The notes: generated from the letters alone by a model not told the origin. A DNA stretch of 18,428 nt from Candidatus Neomicrothrix sp. UBA4742 (GCA_002403895.1 DHIQ01000039.1:1-18428), one strand, 5' to 3'. Positions 7,083-14,028 are shown, numbered from the stretch's first letter. A program made the numbers and translations.

Positions 7083-7637
7083 TCAGGGCGTGGGCGTGGG
7101 CGGAGCGGGGATGAGGAAGCTCTCGCGGTAGTAGCGCAGCTCCTCGACGCTCTCCCGGATGTCGTCGAGCGCCCGGTGGCCCTCGGCCTTCTCCGGGGCA
7201 CCGGCGAGGATGGTCGGGTTCCAGCGTTTGGCCAGTTCCTTGAGGGTGGACACGTCGACGGAGCGGTAGTGCAGGTACTCCTCGATCTCAGGCAGGTACG
7301 TAGCCAGGAACCGACGATCAGTCCCGATGGAGTTGCCGCAGAGGGGCACCGAGCGGGCCGCCGGGATGTGCTCACGCAGGAACGCCAGGGTCTGGGCGCC
7401 GGCATCGTCCAGCGTGATCGTCGAGGAACTGATCTGGTCGAGCAGGCCACTCTTGGTGTGCATGGTCACCACCACGTCGCCCATCTCGGCCAACTCCGCA
7501 TCGGTGGCGTGGATCACGAGGTCCGGGCCCTCGGCCACCAGGTTGAGCTCGTCGTCGGTGATGAGGGTGGCGATCTCCACGATCACGTGGCGGGTCGGGT
7601 CCAGCCCCGTCATCTCCAGATCCATCCAGGCGAGCAT
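7083..7637 (-). CDS. orn: Oligoribonuclease (DEDDh 3'-5' exonuclease)
   Basis: Orn degrades very short RNAs, such as dinucleotides including pGpG from cyclic-di-GMP breakdown, to mononucleotides. The 184-residue product matches the usual length of about 180. The DEDDh residues are visible: WMDLEMTGLDP at the start (Asp and Glu), the GNSIGTDRRFL segment (Asp), and HRALDDIRESVEELRYYR (His and Asp). YRSVDVSTLKELAKRW is also characteristic. The start is set at the ATG at 7637 rather than the GTG at 7658. The homology begins there (MLAWMDLEMTGLD), and TAGCAT lies seven bases before it. orn is divergent from dut, and GNAT follows nine bases after its stop. Confidence 0.95.
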   Translation of the reverse strand: MLAWMDLEMTGLDPTRHVIVEIATLITDDELNLVAEGPDLVIHATDAELAEMGDVVVTMHTKSGLLDQISSSTITLDDAGAQTLAFLREHIPAARSVPLCGNSIGTDRRFLATYLPEIEEYLHYRSVDVSTLKELAKRWNPTILAGAPEKAEGHRALDDIRESVEELRYYRESFLIPAPPTPTP

Positions 7638-7650
7638 CCCGGCGATGCTA
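7638..7650 (-). promoter_or_regulatory. Leaderless-type promoter of orn (-10 TAGCAT)
   Basis: On the minus strand TAGCAT (7650-7645) is followed by seven bases (CGCCGGG) and the ATG at 7637. No properly spaced Shine-Dalgarno sequence exists. This decides the orn start. Confidence 0.55.
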
Positions 7651-7729
7651 GACCGCACCCTCTACAGCAGCGGGGAGCTGGTAGGACCCGTCGCCGCCCC
7701 AACCCCCACCGGGCCGGTCGGTTCGGGGG

Positions 7730-7742
7730 TAGGTTCTCGCCG
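7730..7742 (+). promoter_or_regulatory. Leaderless-type promoter of dut (-10 TAGGTT)
   Basis: TAGGTT (7730-7735) plus seven bases (CTCGCCG) leads to the ATG at 7743. It faces the orn promoter across about 80 bases, giving a compact divergent promoter pair. Confidence 0.55.
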
Positions 7743-8183
7743 ATGTTGGCCGTGAAGATCGTCCGTCTCGACCCCGACCTGCCCGTGCCGGGCTACGCCA
7801 AGCCCGGCGATGCCGGGATCGACCTGCTGGCACGCGACCACGTCGTGCTCACCCGCGGCGGCGGCCGGTTCCTCGTGCCCACCGGCGTCGCCATCGCGCT
7901 GCCCGAAGGGTATGCCGGGTTCGTCCAACCCCGCAGCGGGCTCGCCCTCAACCACGGCATCACCTGCCTGAACTCGCCCGGTCTGGTGGACTCGGGCTAC
8001 CGGGGGGAGCTGAAGGTGCTGCTCATCAACACCGACCCCGACCAGGATCATCAGGTCCACCGCGGCGAGCGAATCGCTCAGCTCGTGGTCCAGCGGGTCG
8101 AGCATGTCGCGTTCGAGGTGGTCGACGAACTGCCGGTCGACAGCGAGCGGGGCGAGGGCGGCTTCGGCCACACCGGCCGCTAG
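7743..8183 (+). CDS. dut: dUTP diphosphatase (trimeric dUTPase)
   Basis: dUTPase hydrolyses dUTP to dUMP and pyrophosphate, keeping uracil out of DNA and supplying dUMP for thymidylate synthesis. The 146-residue protein has all five family motifs in order. These are motif 1 GDAGIDLLA, motif 2 PRSGLAL, motif 3 GLVDSGYRGELKVLLIN with the catalytic Asp, motif 4 GERIAQLVVQRV, and motif 5 GEGGFGHTGR, the flexible C-terminal arm that closes over the nucleotide. The length fits the homotrimeric class. It is probably a single-gene unit from a leaderless promoter, and ends 31 bases before the convergent anti-sigma-like gene. Confidence 0.97.
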   Translation: MLAVKIVRLDPDLPVPGYAKPGDAGIDLLARDHVVLTRGGGRFLVPTGVAIALPEGYAGFVQPRSGLALNHGITCLNSPGLVDSGYRGELKVLLINTDPDQDHQVHRGERIAQLVVQRVEHVAFEVVDELPVDSERGEGGFGHTGR

Positions 8184-8214
8184 GGCAACGGTGGGCAGGT
8201 GATGGAAGGACCGG

Positions 8215-8601
8215 TCAGGCGCGGTGCTTGACCAGGTGCACCTGGTGGCCTGATTCGTCCACCGCGAACGAATCGACCGTGTCGGCCACGATGGCCTCGA
8301 AGCGGGACAGGGCACCCTGGTCGACCCAGTGCTGGTGGGACCCTGCGGTCGAGTCGGCGTCGATGGTCAGCGTGTCGCCGTCGACGGTGAACCTGATCGT
8401 GATCTCGCCCGGGTCGCCCTCAGGTCGTAACAACAAGATGATCGCCTCGTCGACGGCCAAGCGCAGATCCTCTACCGCGGGGTAGGGGAAGCGGAGGCGG
8501 ATGGCCAGGCTCGAGGTCGTAACGCGGGCGAGTCGGCCGTACTCCGGCTCGGCCGGCAGCACCAGTTTGATCTCGTCGTGACGTGCCGCATTCTCGGGCA
8601 T
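8215..8601 (-). CDS. RsbW-like anti-sigma factor / HATPase_c_2 protein
   Basis: This is a 128-residue protein resembling RsbW-type serine-kinase anti-sigma factors. It has an N-terminal strand (DEIKLVLPAEPEYGRLAR), the helix with the N-box region (PYPAVEDLRLAVDEAIILLL), then IRFTVDGDTLTIDADS and a short C-terminal strand. The Asp/Glu of the N-box is present in LAVDEA. The Asn that normally follows and holds Mg-ATP is not evident, since the position reads IILLL, and no clear glycine-rich G2 box is seen. It may have lost kinase activity and act only by binding. The ATG at 8601 has no Shine-Dalgarno; GAAGCT lies seven bases upstream, a weak leaderless-type match. It follows the DNA ligase gene by 39 bases and could be co-transcribed with it. 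No partner sigma or anti-anti-sigma gene is in the window. Confidence 0.65.
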   Translation of the reverse strand: MPENAARHDEIKLVLPAEPEYGRLARVTTSSLAIRLRFPYPAVEDLRLAVDEAIILLLRPEGDPGEITIRFTVDGDTLTIDADSTAGSHQHWVDQGALSRFEAIVADTVDSFAVDESGHQVHLVKHRA

Positions 8602-8640
8602 CGAGCCCAGCTTCGCACGCGGTCAGTGACCCGGAGTGGT

Positions 8641-9633
8641 TCACGGCGACGGCTCGCGCACAACCCGGGCCGGGTCCTTGTCGCCACGGCGTCCCCGGTA
8701 GGACGGGTGGCGTAGCACACCATCAGCCGTCCACTCGGCGAAGGCCACCTCCACCACAATCTGTGGCTCGACCCAGCGGGCATGAAGCTCGACGCGTCGC
8801 GGTGGGGGTGGGTCGAACGGATCGGTCTCGCGGGCCACGCTGGCCAGCAGCTCGGCCAGGACGCGCAGCTCGGGTTCGGAGAACCCGGTCCCCACTCGGC
8901 CGGCGTAGCGCAGCGCGCCGGTGGCGTCGTGGTAGCCCACCAGCAGCGCCCCCAGGGTCGCGGCCCGGCTGCCCTCGCCCGCCAGCCAGCCGCCGACCAC
9001 GAACTCCTGACGGCGGCGGACCTTGAGCTTGCGCCATGCCCGCGACCGCCGGCCCGGCTCGTAGCGGCTGGTCCGCCCCTTGGCGATCAGCCCTTCCATG
9101 CCCTGCGCCTCCATGGCGGCGAGCAGGTCTGCGCCTCCGCCGAGGTGGGACTCAGTCACTCGCCAGGCGGGTCCCGGCTCGACCAGTTCACCGAGGAGCC
9201 GGATGCGGTCCTCATAGGGGACGCTCGTCACGTCGAGGCCGTCGAGCCACAGCAGGTCGAACAGCACGTAGGCCACCGGTTGGGTGGCGGCTCGCTCGGC
9301 GGCGACCGCCGCCGACGCTACGTGGATTCGCGGCTGCAACAGCCCGAAGTCGGGGCGACCATCGGCGTCGAGGGTGACGACCTCACCATCGAGCACCACC
9401 CGATGTCCGCTCAACGACTGGGCCAGCCCCGCCAGCTCGGGGAACCGTACGGTGGCATCGAGGCCGTTGGCCGACTGGAGCCGGAGCTGGCCTTCGGTGC
9501 AGAAGGCGATGGCCCGCATGCCATCCCATTTGATCTCGTACGCCCAGTTCTCGTCGTCGGTGGGGAGCTCACCGGTCACCGCCCGCATGGGCTCGATGGC
9601 GGCGGGCATGGGGGACTCGGCGGGCGCAGCCAC
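8641..9633 (-). CDS. ATP-dependent DNA ligase, stand-alone LigC/LigD-ligase-domain type
   Basis: This is a 330-residue ATP-dependent DNA ligase that seals nicks through a ligase-AMP intermediate. Motif I is YEIKWDGMRAI with the adenylated Lys35. Motif III is VVLDGEVVTLD, motif IV MEGLIAKGRTSRYEPG, and motif V RAWRKLKVRRRQEFVVGGW. The OB-fold domain follows from about residue 210 (GALLVGYHDATGALRYAGRVGTGF), ending with the motif VI-like RHPSYRGRRGDKDP. Polymerase and nuclease domains of full LigD are absent, and no ku gene is in the window. The GTG at 9633 is chosen because TACGCT lies seven bases upstream; the longer open frame to 9849 adds an unlikely Pro/Gly/Arg-rich segment. A role in end joining or backup nick repair is inference from the LigC/LigD family. 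Confidence 0.9.
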   Translation of the reverse strand: MAAPAESPMPAAIEPMRAVTGELPTDDENWAYEIKWDGMRAIAFCTEGQLRLQSANGLDATVRFPELAGLAQSLSGHRVVLDGEVVTLDADGRPDFGLLQPRIHVASAAVAAERAATQPVAYVLFDLLWLDGLDVTSVPYEDRIRLLGELVEPGPAWRVTESHLGGGADLLAAMEAQGMEGLIAKGRTSRYEPGRRSRAWRKLKVRRRQEFVVGGWLAGEGSRAATLGALLVGYHDATGALRYAGRVGTGFSEPELRVLAELLASVARETDPFDPPPPRRVELHARWVEPQIVVEVAFAEWTADGVLRHPSYRGRRGDKDPARVVREPSP

Positions 9634-9646
9634 ACCGGCGAGCGTA
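9634..9646 (-). promoter_or_regulatory. Leaderless-type promoter of the DNA ligase (-10 TACGCT)
   Basis: On the minus strand TACGCT (9646-9641) plus seven bases (CGCCGGT) leads to the GTG at 9633. This places the start more than 70 codons inside the longest open frame. Confidence 0.55.
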
Positions 9647-9840
9647 GGACGGCCCCGCTCCGGGGGCGGGCTATGGATTGGGGCGGACCAGGGTGGCCGC
9701 GGTGGCGTGGGCAGGGGTCCCCGCTTGTCATGTCCGTCGTGTCCACCAGCATGCCCCTCCAAACCCTGCCGGGGCCCGGAAGTGTCACCCGCTGTCGGGG
9801 AGGTTCGCCGAGGGGCTGGGCGAGGGACCGATCGACCGCC
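9647..9840. other. Longest intergenic stretch, between the divergent ligase and SDR promoters
   Basis: About 190 bases lie between the two -10 boxes. I see GC-rich short palindromic words such as GGGGTCCCC and no convincing gene, -35 box or strong dyad. The spacing is larger than at other divergent pairs here, so an unrecognised regulatory site or small RNA is possible but not supported. Confidence 0.4.
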
Positions 9841-9854
9841 TAGGTTCACCGCTC
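9841..9854 (+). promoter_or_regulatory. Leaderless-type promoter of the SDR gene (-10 TAGGTT)
   Basis: TAGGTT (9841-9846) plus eight bases (CACCGCTC) leads to the ATG at 9855. There is no Shine-Dalgarno sequence. Confidence 0.5.
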
Positions 9855-10715
9855 ATGACGATTGCTGACACCTCATCAGACCTCGCGCTCGCCGGTCAGT
9901 CCGCCTTCATCACCGGCGGTGGGTCAGGCATCGGCCTCGAATGCGCCCGCCGGCTGGTGGTCGATGGCGCGTCGGTGACCGTCGCCGGGCGCAGCCCCGA
10001 GCGACTGGCTGGCGCCGTAGCCGAACTCGAGGGGTTGGCTCACGACGGTGTCTCGATCGCTGCCGTCTCGTGCGACGTGGCCGACGAAGCCCAAGTGGCG
10101 GCGGCGGTGGCCGCGGCCGTCGCCAACGGTCCCGCCGGTTTGGATCTGGTGGTGGCCGCCGCCGGTCGTGGTGGCCTCGGGCCCATCATCACCACGTCAC
10201 TGGAGGAATGGGAAGGCATTGTCGGCACCAACCTCACCGGGACGTTCCTCACCTTCAAACACGCGGGCGCCGCTCTCGCCCGCAGCGGTGGTGGCGCGAT
10301 GGTGGCGATCTCTTCCATCGCCGGGATCAGCACCCATCGCTTCATGGGCCCGTACTGCGTGAGCAAGGCCGCCATCGACATGCTGGTGCAGAACCTGGCC
10401 GACGAGCTGGGAGTGGCCGGAGTCCGGGTCAACTCGGTGCGTCCCGGCCTGGTGGAGACGGAGTTGGTTGACGCGGTGATGGCCGACGAGTCGATCGTGG
10501 GGGACTACCTCGACCAGATGCCGGTGCGCCGGGTCGGCCGGGTCGACGACATCGGCGCGGCAGTCCGGTTCCTGCTGGGGTCGGAGTCGGCGTGGATCAC
10601 CGGCGAGACCATCAGCGTCGACGGCGGCCACCACCTGCGTCGCGGACCCAACTTCGCGCCCGTGGCCGAGGCCTTCTTCGGCGACGCCGCTCGCGGCATC
10701 ACCCCCGAGCCCTAA
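9855..10715 (+). CDS. Short-chain dehydrogenase/reductase (classical SDR)
   Basis: This is a 286-residue classical SDR oxidoreductase using NAD(P)(H). The Rossmann motif TGGGSGIG lies at about residues 20-27. The catalytic Ser154 (in ISSIAG) and Tyr167/Lys171 (in YCVSK) are correctly spaced. The family's NLTGTFLTFKHAG helix contains the catalytic-tetrad Asn. RVNSVRPGLVETEL follows the active site, and WITGETISVDGGHHLRRGPNF is the usual C-terminal end, with a short extra tail. The substrate is not predictable; the overall look is of fabG-like enzymes acting on lipids, steroids or 3-oxoacyl compounds. The ATG at 9855 is chosen from homology and the leaderless promoter; the frame opens further upstream at 9678 without homology. 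It is monocistronic and convergent with ctpE. Confidence 0.93.
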   Translation: MTIADTSSDLALAGQSAFITGGGSGIGLECARRLVVDGASVTVAGRSPERLAGAVAELEGLAHDGVSIAAVSCDVADEAQVAAAVAAAVANGPAGLDLVVAAAGRGGLGPIITTSLEEWEGIVGTNLTGTFLTFKHAGAALARSGGGAMVAISSIAGISTHRFMGPYCVSKAAIDMLVQNLADELGVAGVRVNSVRPGLVETELVDAVMADESIVGDYLDQMPVRRVGRVDDIGAAVRFLLGSESAWITGETISVDGGHHLRRGPNFAPVAEAFFGDAARGITPEP

Positions 10716-10731
10716 CGCCGCACCCCCGCGA

Positions 10732-10752
10732 CGCTTGCGTGCCACGCAGGCG
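10732..10752. terminator. Candidate bidirectional terminator between SDR and ctpE
   Basis: CGCTTGCG / CGCAGGCG arms surround a five-base loop (TGCCA), with one wobble pair. The inner part also reads as the 13-bp palindrome TGCGTGCCACGCA. It sits in the 102-base gap between two convergent genes. No T-run follows, as is common in high-GC bacteria, so termination is inferred from position. Confidence 0.45.
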
Positions 10753-10817
10753 GAAGCGGCCGTGTCAGCGGCGGCTGTGGAGCGCAAGGTCCATGGGGGG
10801 ACGCTCAGTGCTTCGCC

Positions 10818-13172
10818 CTAGTCGGTGGGGCGGGCCCAGCCGAAGAGACGCCAGCCCAGTTCGATGAGGGCGGCGGCCATGGCCCCGATGGCGACCGCGG
10901 CCAAGGTCATGGCGTCGGTGGGGACGGGCAGAGCGAAGTAGTGGCGCAAGGGCGGGATGACCAGCACGGCCACGAACGCCCCGCTGAGCCCGGCGATGAG
11001 CCCGAGCCGCCACGAGTTGAGGGGCCGGGCCAGGATGCTGAGCACCCAGATGGCCACGATGAACAGGGTGATGACGGCCACGGAGCGCTGCTGGGCCAGT
11101 GTGAGCTCGCCGTGGCGCCGGGCCACCAGATAGGCGACGATCGTGGCCAGGCCGGCGACGAACCCCGCAGGGATGGCGAAGCGCAGGACCCGCCCCAGGA
11201 ATCCGGTGTGGGCTCGCCGGTCGTTGGGGGCCAGGGCCAGGAAGAAGCCAGGGATCCCGATCGTCAGGCTGCTGATGAGGGTGAAGTGCCGGGGGATGAA
11301 CGGGTACGGCAGGCTGGCCACGCCCACCACCAGCGCCATGAACAAGGCATAGAACGTCTTGGTCAGGAAAAGATTGGCCACCCGCTCCACGTTGGCGATG
11401 ACCCGACGCCCCTCGGAGACCACCGAGGGGAACACGGCGAAGTCGTTGTCGAGCAGCACGAAGCGAGCCACGGCGCGCGCCGCGGGGCTGCCCGACCCCA
11501 TGGCCACGCCGATGTCGGCGTCTTTGAGGGCGAGGGTGTCGTTCACGCCGTCGCCGGTCATGGCCACCTCGTGACCCCGCGCCTGCAGGGCGTGGACCAT
11601 GGCCCGCTTCTGGTGGGGGGTCACCCGGCCGAACACCGCCTGGCGCTCCACGATGTCGGCCAAGGCGTCGGGGTCCTCGGGGAGGGTGCGGGCATCGATG
11701 GCGTGGTCGGCGCCGGGCACCCCGCATCGGGCGGCCACCGCCCCCACGGTCGTGGGGTTGTCGCCGGAGATGATCTTCACCGTTATGTGCTGCTGGGCGA
11801 AGTAGGCCATCGTCGCCGCGGCCGAGTCCCTCAGCTTCTCGTCGAGCACAATCAGCGCGGCGGGGGACAGCGTGGCCGGTAGCTCCTCGCCGCTCAGCCC
11901 CTCCGGGGCTTTGGCCAGCAGCAGGACGCGCCGGCCCCGCTCGGCCCAGTGCTGGAGTCGCTCGGCGGTCCCTGCCGCCACGGGCGAGTCGGTGGCCTGA
12001 GTGAGCAGGATGTCGGGCGCGCCGAGCAGCCAGGCGCCGTGGCCGTCGAAGGCGGTCGCGCCCCACTTCCGGGCCGAGGAGAACGCCACGGTGTCGGTCA
12101 CTGTCCACCCCGGCGGTTGGTCGTAGGCGTTGCGGATGGCCAGCAGGCTCGGGTTGGGGTGGTCGTCAGCCGCGGCCATGGCGGCCAGCGCGGCCACGGT
12201 GTCCGCGGCGTGGGCGTCATCGACGTGTTCGACGTTGCCCAACACCAGCACGCCCTCGGTGAGCGTGCCGGTCTTGTCGAGGCAGATGACGTCCACCCGG
12301 GCCAGGCCCTCGATGGCGGCCAGTTCCTGGGTCAGGACCTTCTTGCCGGCCAGGCGGGTGGCGCTGACCGCGAAGGCCACGCTGGTCAGGAGCACCAGCC
12401 CCTCCGGCACCATCGCCACCAGACCGGCCACCGACGCCTGCACCGCATCGACAAACCCCAGGTCGGAGCGGATCTGCGCGGTGATGAGCAGCGCGGCGGT
12501 GGGGATCATCAACCAGCCGACGTACTTGATGATCGCGTTGACCCCGTCGCGCAGCTCCGACTTCACCCGGGTGAAGCGCCGGGCGTCGGCACTCAGCTTG
12601 AAGGCGTACGACTCGGTCCCCACCGCGGTGGCCTGCATGCGTCCACTGCCGGCGGCAACGAAGCTGCCGGACAGCACGGGGTCGCCCGGGGCTTTGTCCA
12701 GCGGGTCGGCCTCCCCGGTCAGGAGCGACTCGTCGACCTCGAGTCCGGTAGCGGAGATGACCTTCCCGTCCACGCTGATCTGGTCGCCGGGGCGTAGCAC
12801 CACGGCGTCGTCGAGCACGAGCTCGCTGACGGCGACCTCACGTTCGGTGCCGTCGCGCACCACGCAGGCCCGGGGCGCGTTGAGCACAGCTAGCCGGTCG
12901 AGGGCCTGTTTGGAGCGGACCTCCTGCACGATGCCGATCAAGGTGTTCAGCACCAAGACGATGCCGAACAGGGCGTCGCGGAACTCTCCCACCGAGATGA
13001 TGACCACCAACAAGATGCCGAGCAGCAGGTTGAACGGCGTGAAGACGTTGGCCCGCACGATCTGGGTGATGGTGCGGCTCGTCGGGTTGGGGACGTCGTT
13101 GCTGCGCCCGTCGGCGATCCGGGCGGCGACCTCGGTGGCGGTGAGTCCTTGGGTGGTGTCCGTCCCCGTCAT
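10818..13172 (-). CDS. ctpE: CtpE-like cation-transporting P-type ATPase
   Basis: This is a 784-residue P-type ATPase in the cytoplasmic membrane, very like mycobacterial CtpE, which is linked to calcium uptake. The N-terminus SNDVPNPTSRTITQIVRANVF leads into TM1-2. The actuator loop has LTGEADP. The M4 helix carries VPEGLVLLTSVAFAV, the phosphorylation site is ICLDKTGTLT with Asp299, and the hinge is MTGDGVNDTLALKDADIGVAMGS. Several C-terminal membrane helices follow, including FLTKTFYALFMALVVGV and LTIGIPGFFLALAPN. The M4 PEGL instead of a CPC or DPPR-type motif argues against a copper or zinc pump. No N-terminal heavy-metal domain is present. The ion specificity is inferred from CtpE. Its ATG overlaps the stop of the small Usp-like gene (ATGA), with no Shine-Dalgarno, so translation is probably coupled. 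Confidence 0.92.
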   Translation of the reverse strand: MTGTDTTQGLTATEVAARIADGRSNDVPNPTSRTITQIVRANVFTPFNLLLGILLVVIISVGEFRDALFGIVLVLNTLIGIVQEVRSKQALDRLAVLNAPRACVVRDGTEREVAVSELVLDDAVVLRPGDQISVDGKVISATGLEVDESLLTGEADPLDKAPGDPVLSGSFVAAGSGRMQATAVGTESYAFKLSADARRFTRVKSELRDGVNAIIKYVGWLMIPTAALLITAQIRSDLGFVDAVQASVAGLVAMVPEGLVLLTSVAFAVSATRLAGKKVLTQELAAIEGLARVDVICLDKTGTLTEGVLVLGNVEHVDDAHAADTVAALAAMAAADDHPNPSLLAIRNAYDQPPGWTVTDTVAFSSARKWGATAFDGHGAWLLGAPDILLTQATDSPVAAGTAERLQHWAERGRRVLLLAKAPEGLSGEELPATLSPAALIVLDEKLRDSAAATMAYFAQQHITVKIISGDNPTTVGAVAARCGVPGADHAIDARTLPEDPDALADIVERQAVFGRVTPHQKRAMVHALQARGHEVAMTGDGVNDTLALKDADIGVAMGSGSPAARAVARFVLLDNDFAVFPSVVSEGRRVIANVERVANLFLTKTFYALFMALVVGVASLPYPFIPRHFTLISSLTIGIPGFFLALAPNDRRAHTGFLGRVLRFAIPAGFVAGLATIVAYLVARRHGELTLAQQRSVAVITLFIVAIWVLSILARPLNSWRLGLIAGLSGAFVAVLVIPPLRHYFALPVPTDAMTLAAVAIGAMAAALIELGWRLFGWARPTD

Positions 13173-13339
13173 GTCGTCGTCGCGGGCGAGGCCGGGACGA
13201 CCACGACCGGGACCGATTCGGCAGCGGCAACGTGGACCAGACGGACGGGCCGTTCGGTACCGGCGACCAGTTGGACCGCGACGGCGACAACCCGATCGGT
13301 GGCGTCGGAGAAGTCGACCCCGACGAGCACCTCACCCAT
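13169..13339 (-). CDS. 56-residue miniature Usp-like protein coupled to ctpE
   Basis: This is a very small protein that reads as the first strand-helix-strand of a universal stress protein (EVLVGVDFSDATDRVVAVAVQL, then RPVRLVHVA). It is joined directly to the last Usp strand (VPVVVVPAS). The middle of a normal Usp domain of about 140 residues, including the G-x2-G-x9-G(S/T) ATP-binding loop, is missing. The start at 13339 is supported by TAGGAT eight bases upstream. Its TGA overlaps the ctpE ATG, so it is the first gene of the ctpE operon. It could be a real minimal subunit or modulator of the pump, or a decayed usp gene kept as a translated leader. The clean frame and coupling favour translation; the function is unknown. 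Confidence 0.65.
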   Translation of the reverse strand: MGEVLVGVDFSDATDRVVAVAVQLVAGTERPVRLVHVAAAESVPVVVVPASPATTT

Positions 13340-13353
13340 GGGCGGCGATCCTA
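13340..13353 (-). promoter_or_regulatory. Leaderless-type promoter of the mini-Usp/ctpE operon (-10 TAGGAT)
   Basis: On the minus strand TAGGAT (13353-13348) is followed by eight bases and the ATG at 13339. The -35 position would fall inside the hairpin at 13368-13399, so terminator and promoter may overlap. Confidence 0.5.
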
Positions 13354-13367
13354 CGCGGCCAGACGCG

Positions 13368-13399
13368 GAGAGGCCCGCCTCCGGGGAGACGGGCCTCTC
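13368..13399. terminator. Strong hairpin after the secreted-protein gene
   Basis: GAGAGGCCCG (13368-13377) and CGGGCCTCTC (13390-13399) are perfectly complementary over ten bases. The loop itself can pair further (CTCC with GGAG). It lies 25 bases downstream of the minus-strand secreted-protein stop and before the next minus-strand operon, as a terminator would. There is no T-tract. Confidence 0.65.
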
Positions 13400-13423
13400 G
13401 TTCACTGAGGGGATCTGGGGGGT

Positions 13424-13897
13424 TCAGTTGCCTTTGGCGGCCCTCTGGTCACCCTTGTGCCGGTTGACGAGCTTGGTGGCGATCGTCGGCACCTTGGCCT
13501 TGGCCTTGTCGGCTTGCTCTTGGGTGAGCTTGCCATCGGTCACGGCCTGATCGATCCTGGCATCGGCGCCCTTGACCCAGGTGTCGACGACCGTCTGGGG
13601 ATCGACACCCTTGGCCGTGGCCACCTCGGCCACCGACTGGCCGGCCTTGAAGTCCGCTCGCAGCTCATCGGCGGGGATGCCGATGGTCTTGGCCGCCGAC
13701 TCGACCGCTTCCTTGCGGATCTCTTTGCGGTGCTGGTGGAGCCAGCCCCGTAGGCCGCTGGCGGGGGCGTCCTGGGTGAGAGCGGACTGCGCCGTGCTGG
13801 TGGCGCTGGCCGGGCTCGACCCGCTGAGGGCGAAGGCGATGGTCCCGCCGAACAGGGCGAGGCCGGCCAGGCCGGAGGCGATGATCTTGTTCTTCAT
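13424..13897 (-). CDS. Small secreted protein of unknown function, actinobacterial type
   Basis: This is a 157-residue protein with a Sec signal peptide: KNK, then a hydrophobic core about residues 6-25 (IIASGLAGLALFGGTIAFAL), then a likely cleavage after an A-x-A-like ASA near residue 32. The mature part is charged and helical: a basic linker (LHQHRKEIRKEAVESAAKTIG), then IPADELRADFKAGQSVAEVATAKGV, then IDQAVTDGKLTQEQADKAKAKV. The LTQEQADK motif and the DLRxxxxxGxSxAxVAxxxGV pattern are familiar from exported actinobacterial proteins with no assigned role. The ATG at 13897 is chosen over the upstream starts at 13948 and 13933 because AAGGAG lies five bases before it and the signal peptide begins there. 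It is one of the few units with a strong ribosome binding site. A 10-bp hairpin follows the gene. Confidence 0.85.
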   Translation of the reverse strand: MKNKIIASGLAGLALFGGTIAFALSGSSPASATSTAQSALTQDAPASGLRGWLHQHRKEIRKEAVESAAKTIGIPADELRADFKAGQSVAEVATAKGVDPQTVVDTWVKGADARIDQAVTDGKLTQEQADKAKAKVPTIATKLVNRHKGDQRAAKGN

Positions 13898-13902
13898 GGG
13901 AA

Positions 13903-13908
13903 CTCCTT
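13903..13908 (-). promoter_or_regulatory. Ribosome binding site of the secreted-protein gene
   Basis: AAGGAG on the minus strand sits five bases before the ATG at 13897. It excludes the longer start at 13948 and shows that this mRNA, unlike many in the window, has a leader. Confidence 0.7.
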
Positions 13909-13958
13909 GAGGGGTTGTGGACGACTGCTTCGTCATGGGTTCCACCATGGCGGGAGAG

Positions 13959-13975
13959 TGTGAGGAAGATGTGAG
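13959..13975 (-). promoter_or_regulatory. Direct repeat CTCACA-N5-CTCACA upstream of the secreted-protein gene
   Basis: On the minus strand two copies of CTCACA are spaced 11 bases start to start (13975-13970 and 13964-13959), about 60 bases before the secreted-protein start. Tandem half-sites with an 11-bp period are typical of OmpR/PhoB-family response regulators. Binding is inference; no regulator gene is nearby. Confidence 0.35.
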
Positions 13976-14028
13976 CCACCGATTCGGGGGCGGTCAGGGG
14001 CCGCGCCGAGGCCGGAGGCGCCCACCAC

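Noticed and set aside
6411..8183. A very long plus-strand open frame of about 590 codons
   Set aside because: Its first part is antisense to GNAT and orn with no protein family features. Only the last 147 codons, from 7743, are real (dut). Long antisense frames are expected at this GC content.
8782..9843. A plus-strand open frame of about 353 codons opposite the DNA ligase
   Set aside because: It is antisense to a gene with all ligase motifs, with no recognisable domain.
9634..9849. An N-terminal extension of the DNA ligase to 9849
   Set aside because: The extension is Pro/Gly/Arg-rich with no homology, and it would run over the TACGCT promoter element that fits the GTG at 9633.
10765..12108. 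A minus-strand open frame of about 447 codons in the 3' half of ctpE
   Set aside because: It is an out-of-frame shadow of ctpE, Arg/Gly/Pro/His-rich, while the ctpE frame carries all the P-type ATPase motifs.
12130..13467. A plus-strand open frame of about 445 codons opposite ctpE
   Set aside because: Ser/Thr/Arg-rich low-information translation antisense to conserved ATPase sequence; it also crosses the mini-Usp gene and the terminator hairpin.
13898..13948. A longer N-terminus for the secreted protein, starting at 13948
   Set aside because: The signal peptide begins at 13897 and a good AAGGAG site precedes that ATG; the extra 17 residues would bury the signal peptide.
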